A program made the translations under genes and the position numbers. From Gammaproteobacteria bacterium (GTDB taxonomy: Bacteria > Pseudomonadota > Gammaproteobacteria > Pseudomonadales > Azotimanducaceae): DNA of 6,840 nucleotides. Positions 1-6,830 of this stretch are shown in pieces. The notes under the pieces were generated by a model. That model ran no database searches. It saw only the letters and a list, made by a program, of their open reading frames with translations, and was not told the DNA's origin. Where the stretch lies: positions 1 through 6,840 of the forward strand of contig JAPPHP010000233.1 of the NCBI GenBank assembly GCA_028821035.1, in the 5' to 3' direction. Within the stretch, counting starts at the first letter, position 1. Each line of letters starts with the position of its first letter.

Positions 1-793
1 GCAGGAAGTGCAACCCGGGCGCGTTCGCGCGCTCGCCGAGCGCCGCGGTCTCCGGAATGAGGGTCAGTCCCTCATCACCGGCGACGAGTTGGGCGAGCGT
101 TCCGAGGGAGGCGGCGCCGCGCCGTACTTCGCCCGGGCGCGATACGCCGCAGGCGCCGAGCACCTGGTCTCCCAGGCAATGCCCTTCGGCCAGCGCGAGC
201 AGGGGGCCGATGTCGGATTGCGCGGCGTCGGCGGGACGTGGGACCTCGCCGAGGGCGCGGAACGCGGCGAGCCGGTTGCCAGAGCCCGCGAGCAGGAAGC
301 GGTCCTCGAACAGTTCGCGCTCGGAGAGTTCGAGCAGCCCGACCGGCACCGACAGGATCGCGGCGTCCAGGCGGGCGGCGAGCAGGTCGGACACGAGATC
401 CGGGCTCGAACCCTCGCGGACGTCGATCTCGACGCGGTGCGGGGCCGCGTGGAGGCGTTCGAGGAGCCCGCCGAGCAGGTATGCCGAGAGCGTCGAGACG
501 ATGCCGACGACCATCTGCAGGGGTCCCGCCTCGTGGCGCTTGCCCATCGTCTCGAGCACCAGTACCTCGTCCAGGATCCGCTGCGTCTGCTCGTGGGCCT
601 GGCGCCCCAGCCGGGTCAGGCGGATGCCCTGCTTGTCGCGTTCGAGCAGCCGCGCCGCGAACGCGTCCTCGAGTTCGCGAATCTGGAACGACAGCGCCGG
701 CTGCGAGACGTGAACGCGCTCGGCGGCACGGCTGAAGGAGCCGTGCTCGACCACGGCCTGGAAGTACCGGAGCTGGCGCAACGTCACTGGCAT
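1..793 (-). CDS. oxyR: OxyR-like LysR-family transcriptional regulator (C-terminus cut by window edge)
   Basis: Seen: an open frame starts at an ATG at 793-791 on the minus strand and runs off the left edge without a stop, giving about 264 residues. OxyR is about 305, so roughly the last 40 are missing. Residues 5-64 form a LysR winged helix-turn-helix, with 'RAAERVHVSQPALS' as the recognition part followed by 'QIRELED'. The effector domain contains 'GHCLGDQVLGAC' (about 204-215), matching the E. coli OxyR motif around C199 and C208. The cysteines here are C206 and C215, with the same spacing of nine. 'SLGTLAQLVAGDEGLTLIPE' matches the next conserved OxyR block. Known: OxyR is a cytoplasmic tetramer that senses H2O2 by disulfide formation and activates peroxide defence and iron-homeostasis genes. 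Start: an AGGAAGGG Shine-Dalgarno lies just upstream. It is divergent from the TonB-dependent receptor, so it may control that gene and itself. Family and redox type are firm; the target genes are inferred. Confidence 0.9.
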   Translation of the reverse strand, partial: MPVTLRQLRYFQAVVEHGSFSRAAERVHVSQPALSFQIRELEDAFAARLLERDKQGIRLTRLGRQAHEQTQRILDEVLVLETMGKRHEAGPLQMVVGIVSTLSAYLLGGLLERLHAAPHRVEIDVREGSSPDLVSDLLAARLDAAILSVPVGLLELSERELFEDRFLLAGSGNRLAAFRALGEVPRPADAAQSDIGPLLALAEGHCLGDQVLGACGVSRPGEVRRGAASLGTLAQLVAGDEGLTLIPETAALGERANAPGLHFL

Positions 794-820
794 GGTCGCC
801 CTTCCTGGCCCCGGGCGACC
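794..820. promoter_or_regulatory. 8-11-8 perfect inverted repeat abutting the oxyR-like start codon
   Basis: The arms GGTCGCCC (794-801) and GGGCGACC (813-820) are perfect reverse complements separated by 11 bases. The repeat touches the regulator's start codon. As DNA it could be a dimer-binding operator for autoregulation, which is common in LysR-family genes. As RNA transcribed from the minus strand it would form an 8-bp hairpin that includes part of the Shine-Dalgarno. The symmetry is seen directly; either role is inference. Confidence 0.45.
799..806 (-). promoter_or_regulatory. Ribosome binding site of the oxyR-like gene
   Basis: Read on the minus strand the sequence is AGGAAGGG, five bases before the ATG, or about nine if only the AGGA core is counted. 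It supports the chosen start. It is unusual in lying partly in the loop and partly in the 3' arm of the inverted repeat, so a folded leader could reduce access to it. Confidence 0.55.
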
Positions 821-833
821 CGTTGGTGGGGTT

Positions 834-847
834 CCGACGATCGTCGG
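834..847. promoter_or_regulatory. 14-bp perfect palindrome in the divergent intergenic region
   Basis: CCGACGATCGTCGG is a perfect palindrome in the 135-bp gap between the divergent regulator and receptor genes. Its centre is about 33 bp, close to three helical turns, from the centre of the other inverted repeat. The two together span 54 bp, a footprint size compatible with a LysR-family tetramer. It does not contain the E. coli OxyR ATAG/CTAT tetranucleotides or an obvious T-N11-A box. I saw no convincing -35/-10 pair in the gap. Confidence 0.4.
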
Positions 848-928
848 GCAGGGCCGGGGAACGGCGACGGACCTTACCACAGGGACGTAGTAGGCTTGGC
901 CGCCGCAACCCTTTCCACCGGACGGCCC

Positions 929-3532
929 ATGCCCCTTCAGTCCAGGCGAAGACGTGCGGCAATTGCCCTGGTCGTGGCCGCGGCGCTCCCCTGGAGCGTT
1001 GGGGCGGAGCCGGGCGTGGTCGAGGAAATCGTCGTCACGGCGCCATCGACCGGGAGCCGCATCGACCGGCAGGGCGACTCGCCGTCGCCGCTGTCGCACT
1101 ACGACCGGGAGACGCTCGACACGGCCGGTCTCAAGGACCTCCGCGACCTGGTGGGCGTGCTGGCCATCAACGCCGGCGCGGAGAACAACTCGGACAACCT
1201 GACGCAGAACTACACGGTCGGGACCGCCAACGTCAACCTGCGCGGGCTGGGCGTGGCGTCGACGCTGGTCCTGCTGAACGGCCGCCGGCAGGTGCTCTCG
1301 GCGGTCCAGACGGACGATGGTTCGAGTTTCGTGGACCTTGCGGCCCTGGTGCCGATGCTGGCCGTGGAACGGGTCGAGATCCTGAAGGACGGGGCGGCCG
1401 CGATCTATGGTTCGGAGGCCGTGGCGGGGGTCGCGAACTTCATCACCCGGCAGGGCTTGGAGGGCGTAGAGGTGCAGGCGGAGTACCGTGGACGCACCGG
1501 CGACGGGTCCCAGGAGGACTTCTCCCTGGATGCCGTCGCCGGGGGTACGTTGGGCGCCGACGGCACGTTCCTGCTGGCGGGGAGCCATCTCGACCGCACG
1601 AGCCTCCTGCTGGCCGAAGTGGACTGGCTGCATCCCGCGACGAGCGGCTTCGGCAATCCCGGGAGCTTCCACGTACCGTCTCTCGGGCGCACGCTGGCGG
1701 ACCCGGGCTGCGCGGAGTACGAGGGTCTGCGGCAGGAGCTGGCGGGTGGGAGCGCGATCTGCCGTTTCGACTACGCGCCACAGATCACGGTCACGCCGAA
1801 CGAGCGCCGCACGCAGCTCTTCGGCCGGCTGGACTTGTCGGCGGGAGGCATCGGGGATGCGTGGGCCGAGTTCGGCTATGCGCGCAACGACATCAGCCGC
1901 GACGTGTCGCCGAGCTTCCCCGTGCTCAATACGCCCGTCGTCCCTGCCTATCATCCCGCCAACCCGTACGGGGAGGAAGTGCGCTTCCAGGGGCGTCCGT
2001 ATGGCTATGGCAATCCCCCGGAGATCAACTACTACGAGCACGAGACGCTGCGGGTCGCGCTCGGCCTCGAAGGGCGTTTCTCGGAGACGGTCTCGTGGGA
2101 CGTCGCACTGATCGGGGCGCGGAACGACGCGTTCCTCAACCCGCGCGACGTGGTCACCGCCAACTTTCAGGCCGCGCTCAAGGGGTTTGGGGGCGACGGA
2201 TGCGGTGCTGGACCGGACGGTCCGCCGGAAGCGGCCGGTCGGTCGGGTTGCCTGTTCTTCAATCCCTGGAGCTCGACGTTCGCCGCCGGGCCGGACGATC
2301 CGCTCTACAACGCCGCGGAGCTGCGTCGATTCATCATCGGCGACTATCTCGGCGACGGCGAGTCCCGGCTGACGACGTTCGAGGCGCACGTGACCGGCTT
2401 CCTGCCGGGGTATCGGGGGGGCTTCGCGGTCGGCGTGCAGTACCGCGACCAGAGCCTCGACTATTCGTACGACCCGGTGACGCGCGGGGACGGGTTCGCC
2501 TTCCTGATCGGCAATCCCGACTTCTCCGCCGAGGACGACGTGTCCGCGGCCTACGGGGAACTGTGGCTGCCGGTGGGAGAACGGCTGGAGGTCACTGGGG
2601 CGGTGCGTTACGAGGATTACGGAGGCGGCGTCGGCGACACGCTCGACCCCAAGGTCACGGTCCTCTATCGGGCGAACGAGGCATGGACGCTGCGGAGTTC
2701 CTTCAGCACGTCGTTCCGGGCCCCGTCCCCGCTGCAGACGCGGGGTGCGCAGACGAACTTCACCAACATCGTCGACCACGACGGCTCGCGCACGTTCGCG
2801 GGCCGGCGGACGCGGGGCGATCCGACCCTCGAGCCGGAAGTGTCGCGGGCGTTCAACGTCGGCGTCACCTGGCGCCCCGGGACGGCTTGGTCACTCAACG
2901 CGGACGCGTGGGACTACACGTTCCGCGACGTGCTCCGCAAGGACAACGCCCAGGCGATCGTCAACGCCGACCCGTACGACCCGCGCATCGAGCGGACCGC
3001 GGCCGGCACGATCTCCATCGTCAACGTGGCCTTCATCAACGCGGACCGGATCGAGACGGCGGGCGTGGACGTCTCGGCGCAGTGGCAGGTGGACACACAC
3101 CGCGGCGAGGTGACGGGCTGGGCCGAAGTGACCTGGCTCGGGCGCTACGACGTGACGAACGCCGGGGTCGAAGTCGACGGCCTCGGGAGGCTCAACCGCG
3201 CCAACGTCGGCGCGCCGAACCAGCGGGTCAGGGCCGCGGCCGGTGTCTCCTGGCTGCGTGGGGACTGGCGCGCCACGGCGCTGGTACGCCACGTGGGGGG
3301 TTACGAGGACGACGCGGGCGGCGACATCGAGCGCTTCACGACGCTGGACGTGAACGTGCGCCGGACCTTCGACCGTCTTCGGTGGGGCGGCGGGGAGACC
3401 TGGGTCTCGCTCGGTATCGCCAACCTGTTCGACGAGGACCCGCCGTACGTGAACATCGCCGGCAGCTACGACCCGCGCTCGGCGGACCCCCGCGGGCGGC
3501 GTTTGTTCGTGTCCGTGGGTTGGCGGGGCTGA
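929..3532 (+). CDS. TonB-dependent outer-membrane receptor
   Basis: An 867-residue protein. Known role: a 22-strand outer-membrane barrel with an N-terminal plug that takes up scarce ligands (siderophores, vitamins, glycans, peptides) using TonB energy. Seen: a signal peptide at residues 1-26, with four arginines (6-9), a hydrophobic core and a likely cut after 'SVGA'. A TonB box 'EEIVVTA' follows at 32-38. The plug spans about 45-173 and includes 'NVNLRGLG' (101-108), 'LLNGRR' (115-120) and 'VERVEILKDGAAAIYGSEAV' (146-165). The barrel fills the rest, with a late 'NLFDEDPPYVNIAG' motif and the end '...LFVSVGWRG'. The usual final aromatic is replaced by W three residues from the end. The frame stays open far upstream, but this ATG is the one that places a signal peptide at the N-terminus; its ribosome site (CGGA) is weak. 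There is no FecA-type signalling extension, so it is not expected to act through an anti-sigma factor. Four cysteines (261, 278, 425, 441) probably form two disulfides. The AbgT-type gene follows 110 bp downstream. Substrate unknown. Confidence 0.93.
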   Translation: MPLQSRRRRAAIALVVAAALPWSVGAEPGVVEEIVVTAPSTGSRIDRQGDSPSPLSHYDRETLDTAGLKDLRDLVGVLAINAGAENNSDNLTQNYTVGTANVNLRGLGVASTLVLLNGRRQVLSAVQTDDGSSFVDLAALVPMLAVERVEILKDGAAAIYGSEAVAGVANFITRQGLEGVEVQAEYRGRTGDGSQEDFSLDAVAGGTLGADGTFLLAGSHLDRTSLLLAEVDWLHPATSGFGNPGSFHVPSLGRTLADPGCAEYEGLRQELAGGSAICRFDYAPQITVTPNERRTQLFGRLDLSAGGIGDAWAEFGYARNDISRDVSPSFPVLNTPVVPAYHPANPYGEEVRFQGRPYGYGNPPEINYYEHETLRVALGLEGRFSETVSWDVALIGARNDAFLNPRDVVTANFQAALKGFGGDGCGAGPDGPPEAAGRSGCLFFNPWSSTFAAGPDDPLYNAAELRRFIIGDYLGDGESRLTTFEAHVTGFLPGYRGGFAVGVQYRDQSLDYSYDPVTRGDGFAFLIGNPDFSAEDDVSAAYGELWLPVGERLEVTGAVRYEDYGGGVGDTLDPKVTVLYRANEAWTLRSSFSTSFRAPSPLQTRGAQTNFTNIVDHDGSRTFAGRRTRGDPTLEPEVSRAFNVGVTWRPGTAWSLNADAWDYTFRDVLRKDNAQAIVNADPYDPRIERTAAGTISIVNVAFINADRIETAGVDVSAQWQVDTHRGEVTGWAEVTWLGRYDVTNAGVEVDGLGRLNRANVGAPNQRVRAAAGVSWLRGDWRATALVRHVGGYEDDAGGDIERFTTLDVNVRRTFDRLRWGGGETWVSLGIANLFDEDPPYVNIAGSYDPRSADPRGRRLFVSVGWRG

Positions 3533-3628
3533 CGGTCGCGGTTGGCGCGTCCTGGGGCGCGTTGCACCGCAGAGTTCCCGGAGGCCATTTGGCTGCCGGC
3601 GACCCCGGGGTTGCCAGGCCCGTCGACT

Positions 3629-3634
3629 GAGGAA
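3629..3634 (+). promoter_or_regulatory. Ribosome binding site of the AbgT-family gene
   Basis: GAGGAA lies eight bases before the ATG at 3643. It is a strong, well-spaced Shine-Dalgarno and fixes this start. It sits at the end of the 110-bp gap after the receptor gene, a distance that allows either co-transcription or a separate promoter; I could not identify a promoter. Confidence 0.65.
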
Positions 3635-3642
3635 ACGGAACG

Positions 3643-5175
3643 ATGAACGAACAACAACAGCGTACCCGGCTCGTCCGGTTTCTCGACCGCATCGAGGTGC
3701 TCGGCAACAAGCTGCCCGATCCGGCCGTGTTGTTCCTGCTGCTCCTGATCGCAGTCTGGGTGTTCTCCGCCCTGCTCGCCCCGTTCAGCTTTTCCCACAT
3801 CGATCCGCGTACCGGCAGCGCCCTCTTGATCCACAATCTGGCCACTCCCGACCAACTCGCACACTTTCTGTCCCGGATGGTGCCGACCTTCGTGGGCTTT
3901 CATCCGCTGGGCGTCGTGCTGCTGGCGATGCTCGGCATCGGCGTGGCCGACTACACAGGCTTCATCCGCACCGGTCTGAAAGCGCTGATGAACGTCACTT
4001 CCCGGGCAATCGTCACGCCGATGCTGCTGCTGATCGCCATCATCAGCCACAGCGCCGTGGATGCCGGCTACGTGCTGGTGATTCCCCTCGGCGCCGTCAT
4101 CTTTCAGGCGGCCGGCCGGCATCCGCTTGCGGGGATCGCAGCCGCCTTCGCGGGCGTATCGGGCGGCTTCAGCGCCAACTTCGTGCCTTCGGCCCTCGAC
4201 CCATTGCTGCAGGGGATCACCCAGGCGGGGGCACAGATCATCGATCCGGACATGGTGCTGAACCCGCTCAACAACTGGTTCTTCACGTCCGCATCCACGC
4301 TGCTGATCGTCGGCCTGGGCTGGTACCTGACCGACCGGATCATCGAGCCGCGCCTGTCGGGTACGGCGCTGGACGGCGACCTGGCCGAAGTGCCGCAACT
4401 TGAGCCCCTGACGACGGACGAGCGCAGGGGCCTGACCGCGAGCCTTCTTGCGATGGGCCTGGCGCTGCTTGCCCTGTTCCTCAGCGCGTTGCCCGAGGGT
4501 TCCGCCTGGCGCTCGCCGGACGGCGAACTCACGGCGGGTTCCGCGCCGTTGATGCGCAGCATCGTTCCCCTGATATTCCTGATCTTCCTGCTGCCCGGCA
4601 TCGTCTTCGGCTACGCCGCGAAAACCGTTACCGGGCACCGCGACATCATCGCCGGCATGACCCAGGCGATGAGCGGGCTCGCCTACTACCTGGTCATGGC
4701 GTTTTTCGCATCACTGTTCATCGCCGAGTTCGGGCGCTCGAACCTGGGCGCGCTGCTGGCGTTGGAGGGCGCGGCTTTGCTGAAAGCCGCGGCGTTGCCG
4801 GCGTTCATTACCGTGGTGGGCGCCATCGTCATTACCGGGGTGGTCAACCTGTTCGTCGGTTCCGCCTCGGCCAAGTGGGCGCTGCTCGCGCCGATCCTCG
4901 TGCCCATGCTGATGCAGCTCGGCATCTCGCCGGACCTGACCCAGGCCGCCTACCGGGTGGGCGATTCCTCGACCAACATCATCACGCCGCTCATGCCGTA
5001 CTTCCCGCTGGTGGTGGTTTTCTGCCAGCGCTACGTCAAGGACTCGGGAATCGGCACGGTGCTGTCGATGATGCTGCCCTACGCGGTCGCGTTCCTGGTG
5101 GTGTGGACGCTGTTTCTGCTGGCGTACTGGGCCGTGGGACTGCCGCTCGGCTTGCAGGCGAGTTACGCCTATTAG
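3643..5175 (+). CDS. AbgT-family inner-membrane transporter
   Basis: A 510-residue, very hydrophobic protein, matching family length (E. coli AbgT 508, gonococcal MtrF 522). Seen: a short polar N-terminus, then 'GNKLPDP' (21-27) before the first membrane segment; 'SHSAVDAGY' (135-143); 'GVSGGFSANF' (171-180); 'NNWFFTSAS' (210-218), followed by 'GLGWYLTDRIIEPRL'; and 'VGDSSTNIITPLMPYF' starting at 439. The functional residues reported for MtrF and YdaH align as D186, W412, P430 and R438, with the W-to-P-to-R spacing (18, then 8) unchanged. Known: E. coli AbgT imports p-aminobenzoyl-glutamate, a folate breakdown product, whereas MtrF and YdaH export p-aminobenzoate and sulfonamides using the proton gradient. 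Which direction applies here cannot be told. No abgA/abgB amidohydrolase genes are present in the window. The gene looks slightly less GC-rich than its neighbours. It may share a transcript with the upstream receptor and converges with the esterase gene. Family assignment is very secure; substrate is open. Confidence 0.95.
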   Translation: MNEQQQRTRLVRFLDRIEVLGNKLPDPAVLFLLLLIAVWVFSALLAPFSFSHIDPRTGSALLIHNLATPDQLAHFLSRMVPTFVGFHPLGVVLLAMLGIGVADYTGFIRTGLKALMNVTSRAIVTPMLLLIAIISHSAVDAGYVLVIPLGAVIFQAAGRHPLAGIAAAFAGVSGGFSANFVPSALDPLLQGITQAGAQIIDPDMVLNPLNNWFFTSASTLLIVGLGWYLTDRIIEPRLSGTALDGDLAEVPQLEPLTTDERRGLTASLLAMGLALLALFLSALPEGSAWRSPDGELTAGSAPLMRSIVPLIFLIFLLPGIVFGYAAKTVTGHRDIIAGMTQAMSGLAYYLVMAFFASLFIAEFGRSNLGALLALEGAALLKAAALPAFITVVGAIVITGVVNLFVGSASAKWALLAPILVPMLMQLGISPDLTQAAYRVGDSSTNIITPLMPYFPLVVVFCQRYVKDSGIGTVLSMMLPYAVAFLVVWTLFLLAYWAVGLPLGLQASYAY

Positions 5176-5196
5176 CCGATAGCCTCCGACCGGGAC

Positions 5197-5224
5197 GGGC
5201 TTGCATCCTTGCCGGGGCTTGCAT
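5197..5224. repeat. 10-base direct repeat in the convergent gap
   Basis: GGGCTTGCAT occurs at 5197-5206 and again at 5215-5224, an 18-base period, just after the AbgT-family stop codon and before the GC hairpin. With only two copies, it could be part of a compound dispersed element with the neighbouring palindrome or a small local duplication. Confidence 0.4.
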
Positions 5225-5235
5225 GACTCCGGCAC

Positions 5236-5256
5236 GGGCGGGGACGAGCCCCGCCC
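5236..5256. terminator. Strong GC hairpin between convergent genes; terminator-like or REP-like palindrome
   Basis: GGGCGGGG (5236-5243) and CCCCGCCC (5249-5256) are perfect complements around a five-base loop, ACGAG. The hairpin lies between the ends of two convergent genes, and its right arm shares one base with the esterase stop codon. This is where a bidirectional terminator is expected. However, neither side has a T-run, so it is not a canonical intrinsic terminator. Read on the minus strand it begins GTAGGGCGGGG, which resembles the dispersed GC-rich palindromes (REP-like) common between genes in GC-rich genomes. The stem is certain; its role is inferred. Confidence 0.5.
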
Positions 5257-6830
5257 TACATCCGCCCGATCGCCGGATACCCCGCTGCCTCCCACGCGCG
5301 CCGCTCGGGCCCGTTGAAGTCCCGGGCGACCTCCTGGCGGGCGCCGAGGAGCATCGTGTTCCGCTCGGCGCCGTACTCCGGCCAGCGGCCGACGCCCGCT
5401 CCGTTCGGGTCGCCCGTGCGCGCGAAGTTGAGCCATGCGTCCTGGCAGAACGCCGCCAGTGCGTCGGCGTTCGGACCTTCGCCGTGGTGCGCGCGCGAGT
5501 TCGTCGCGTCGATCGTGCCGAAGACGAAGCCTGACTCGATGCCGTGGTACGCGCCGAAGGCGCCGTCGCGCCAGGGCGACTCCCAGGTGACCACGTAGTG
5601 GAAGACGCGGCCGGGGTGGGGCGTCTGCGCTTCCGCCGCGAGCACCCCCTGCATCCAGAAGTTCCGGTCCCCCTCCAGAACGAGGTACAGGTCCCCCGGG
5701 TCGACGGACAGGCCCTTGGCCGTCCGCGCGTCCCGGTAGGCCCCCGCCAGGGCTTCGATATCCGGGGTCAGGTCGCGCCCCTCGATGCGTCCGTATTCGG
5801 CGGCCGCCGCCGCGACCACGGTGGCGTGGTCCATGTCCTCGAGGCCCTCGAAGGTCTCCCCGTAGGGCTTGTACTCGTCGAGCGTCGAGCCGACCAGGAT
5901 GTCGATGCCGGCTGCGGCGCCGTCCCGGACCGCGTCGATGGGCGGACGCGGGATCACCCTGCCGTCGACGATCGGCTCGAAGGGCGTGAGGCCGAGTTCC
6001 GGGTTGGCGGTCGCGGGACTGGACATGCGTGCCTCGATCTCGAGCAGCCGCTCGGTGGACAGTGCGCGCATGGCCGCCGGGTCTTCCGGCGAGACGCCCG
6101 CGGACTCGAGCACGAACGCCGCGATCCGGTCGGCGAGATTCGCGGGCTGCACGGTCTGGCAGGCGCCGCTCTGCAGAATGCCCCGGTGGAAGAGCCCCTT
6201 CGCGGCCGGCATGCCGAGCAGCATGCCGATGCTGATGGCGCCGGCGGACTGGCCGAAGACGGTGACGTTGCCCGGGTCTCCGCCGAAGCGCGCGATGTTG
6301 TCGCGCACCCATTCCAGCGCCGCGACCTGGTCGAGCAGTCCCTCGTTGCCGGTCGCGGGAATCGCGCCGCCCGTGATGCCCTCGAGCCGCAGGAAGCCGA
6401 AGTTGGCCATCCGGTAGTTCAGGCTCACGATCACGACGTCCCCGCGCGCGACGAGGAAGCGGGGGTCGTTCAGGGGCATCGTGCCCGCGCCCATCACGAA
6501 GCCGCCGCCGTGTATCCACACCATCACGGGGCGCCGCGCCTCGTCGAGGCCAGGGGTGCACACGTTGAGATACAGGCAGTCCTCGCTGCGGTCGCCGTCG
6601 ACGCGCTCGAGGTGCTCGGCCGTGGAGATGACGATGGGGTTTTGCGGACACGCCGGCCCGAAGGTCGTCACGTCGCGCACGTGGCGCCACGGCGTGACGG
6701 GCTGCGGCGGCAGCCAGCGCAGGTCGCCGACCGGAGGCGCCGCGAAAGGAATTCCGCGGAAGAAGTGGAGGCCGTCCTCGACGACGCCGGCGATGGGACC
6801 GTGCGTGGTCTCCACGGTGGAACCCGTCAT
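5256..6830 (-). CDS. Type B carboxylesterase (para-nitrobenzyl esterase-like, alpha/beta hydrolase)
   Basis: A 524-residue serine hydrolase of the carboxylesterase/cholinesterase family, which cleaves carboxylic esters. Seen in order: 'FFRGIPFAAPPVGDLRW' near the N-terminus; the type B signature 'EDCLYLNV' (83-90); the oxyanion-hole 'HGGGF' (107-111); 'FGGDPGNVTVFGQSAGA', with nucleophile S195; the acidic member E319 in 'GSTLDEYKPYG'; and catalytic H429 in 'YHGIESGFVFG'. The triad is therefore complete. The nucleophile elbow is GQSAG instead of the commoner GESAG. C61 and C85 sit where cholinesterases have a conserved disulfide. No signal peptide follows the ATG at 6830, and the N-terminus aligns with cytoplasmic PnbA of Bacillus. 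Only 10 bases upstream are visible and they hold no in-frame stop, so a longer secreted form is not excluded. The gene is convergent with the AbgT-family gene, hence on a separate transcript. Family and activity class are firm; the natural substrate is unknown. Confidence 0.94.
   Translation of the reverse strand: MTGSTVETTHGPIAGVVEDGLHFFRGIPFAAPPVGDLRWLPPQPVTPWRHVRDVTTFGPACPQNPIVISTAEHLERVDGDRSEDCLYLNVCTPGLDEARRPVMVWIHGGGFVMGAGTMPLNDPRFLVARGDVVIVSLNYRMANFGFLRLEGITGGAIPATGNEGLLDQVAALEWVRDNIARFGGDPGNVTVFGQSAGAISIGMLLGMPAAKGLFHRGILQSGACQTVQPANLADRIAAFVLESAGVSPEDPAAMRALSTERLLEIEARMSSPATANPELGLTPFEPIVDGRVIPRPPIDAVRDGAAAGIDILVGSTLDEYKPYGETFEGLEDMDHATVVAAAAAEYGRIEGRDLTPDIEALAGAYRDARTAKGLSVDPGDLYLVLEGDRNFWMQGVLAAEAQTPHPGRVFHYVVTWESPWRDGAFGAYHGIESGFVFGTIDATNSRAHHGEGPNADALAAFCQDAWLNFARTGDPNGAGVGRWPEYGAERNTMLLGARQEVARDFNGPERRAWEAAGYPAIGRM

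Noticed and set aside
8..928. Open plus-strand frame continuous with the receptor, which would give a 307-residue N-terminal extension.
   Set aside because: It is antisense to the well-supported OxyR-like gene and has no recognisable domain. It would bury the receptor's signal peptide; the ATG at 929 is the sensible start.
848..928. Possible promoter for the receptor, with TTACC and TAGTAG near 874-891.
   Set aside because: The elements do not match -35/-10 consensus with acceptable spacing, so no promoter is called.
75..962. Minus-strand frame of 295 codons overlapping the regulator.
   Set aside because: Arginine- and proline-rich low-complexity translation, a GC-rich shadow of the OxyR-like frame, which has clear family motifs.
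3598..3616. GGCGACCCC/GGGGTTGCC complementarity upstream of the AbgT-family gene, a possible terminator or attenuator.
   Set aside because: It needs a G-U pair and has no unpaired loop unless several pairs are opened. There is no T-run, and such short GC complementarity is expected by chance here.
823..3630. Plus-strand frame of 935 codons across the receptor gene.
   Set aside because: Arginine/glycine-rich shadow with no domains; the receptor frame is unambiguous.
3466..4638. Minus-strand frame of 390 codons over the start of the AbgT-family gene.
   Set aside because: Histidine/glutamine/arginine-rich antisense translation with no family signal; the AbgT frame is unambiguous.
4711..6690. 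Minus-strand frame of 659 codons spanning the esterase and the end of the AbgT-family gene.
   Set aside because: Out-of-frame arginine-rich shadow of the esterase; it crosses the convergent gap and lacks any recognisable motif.
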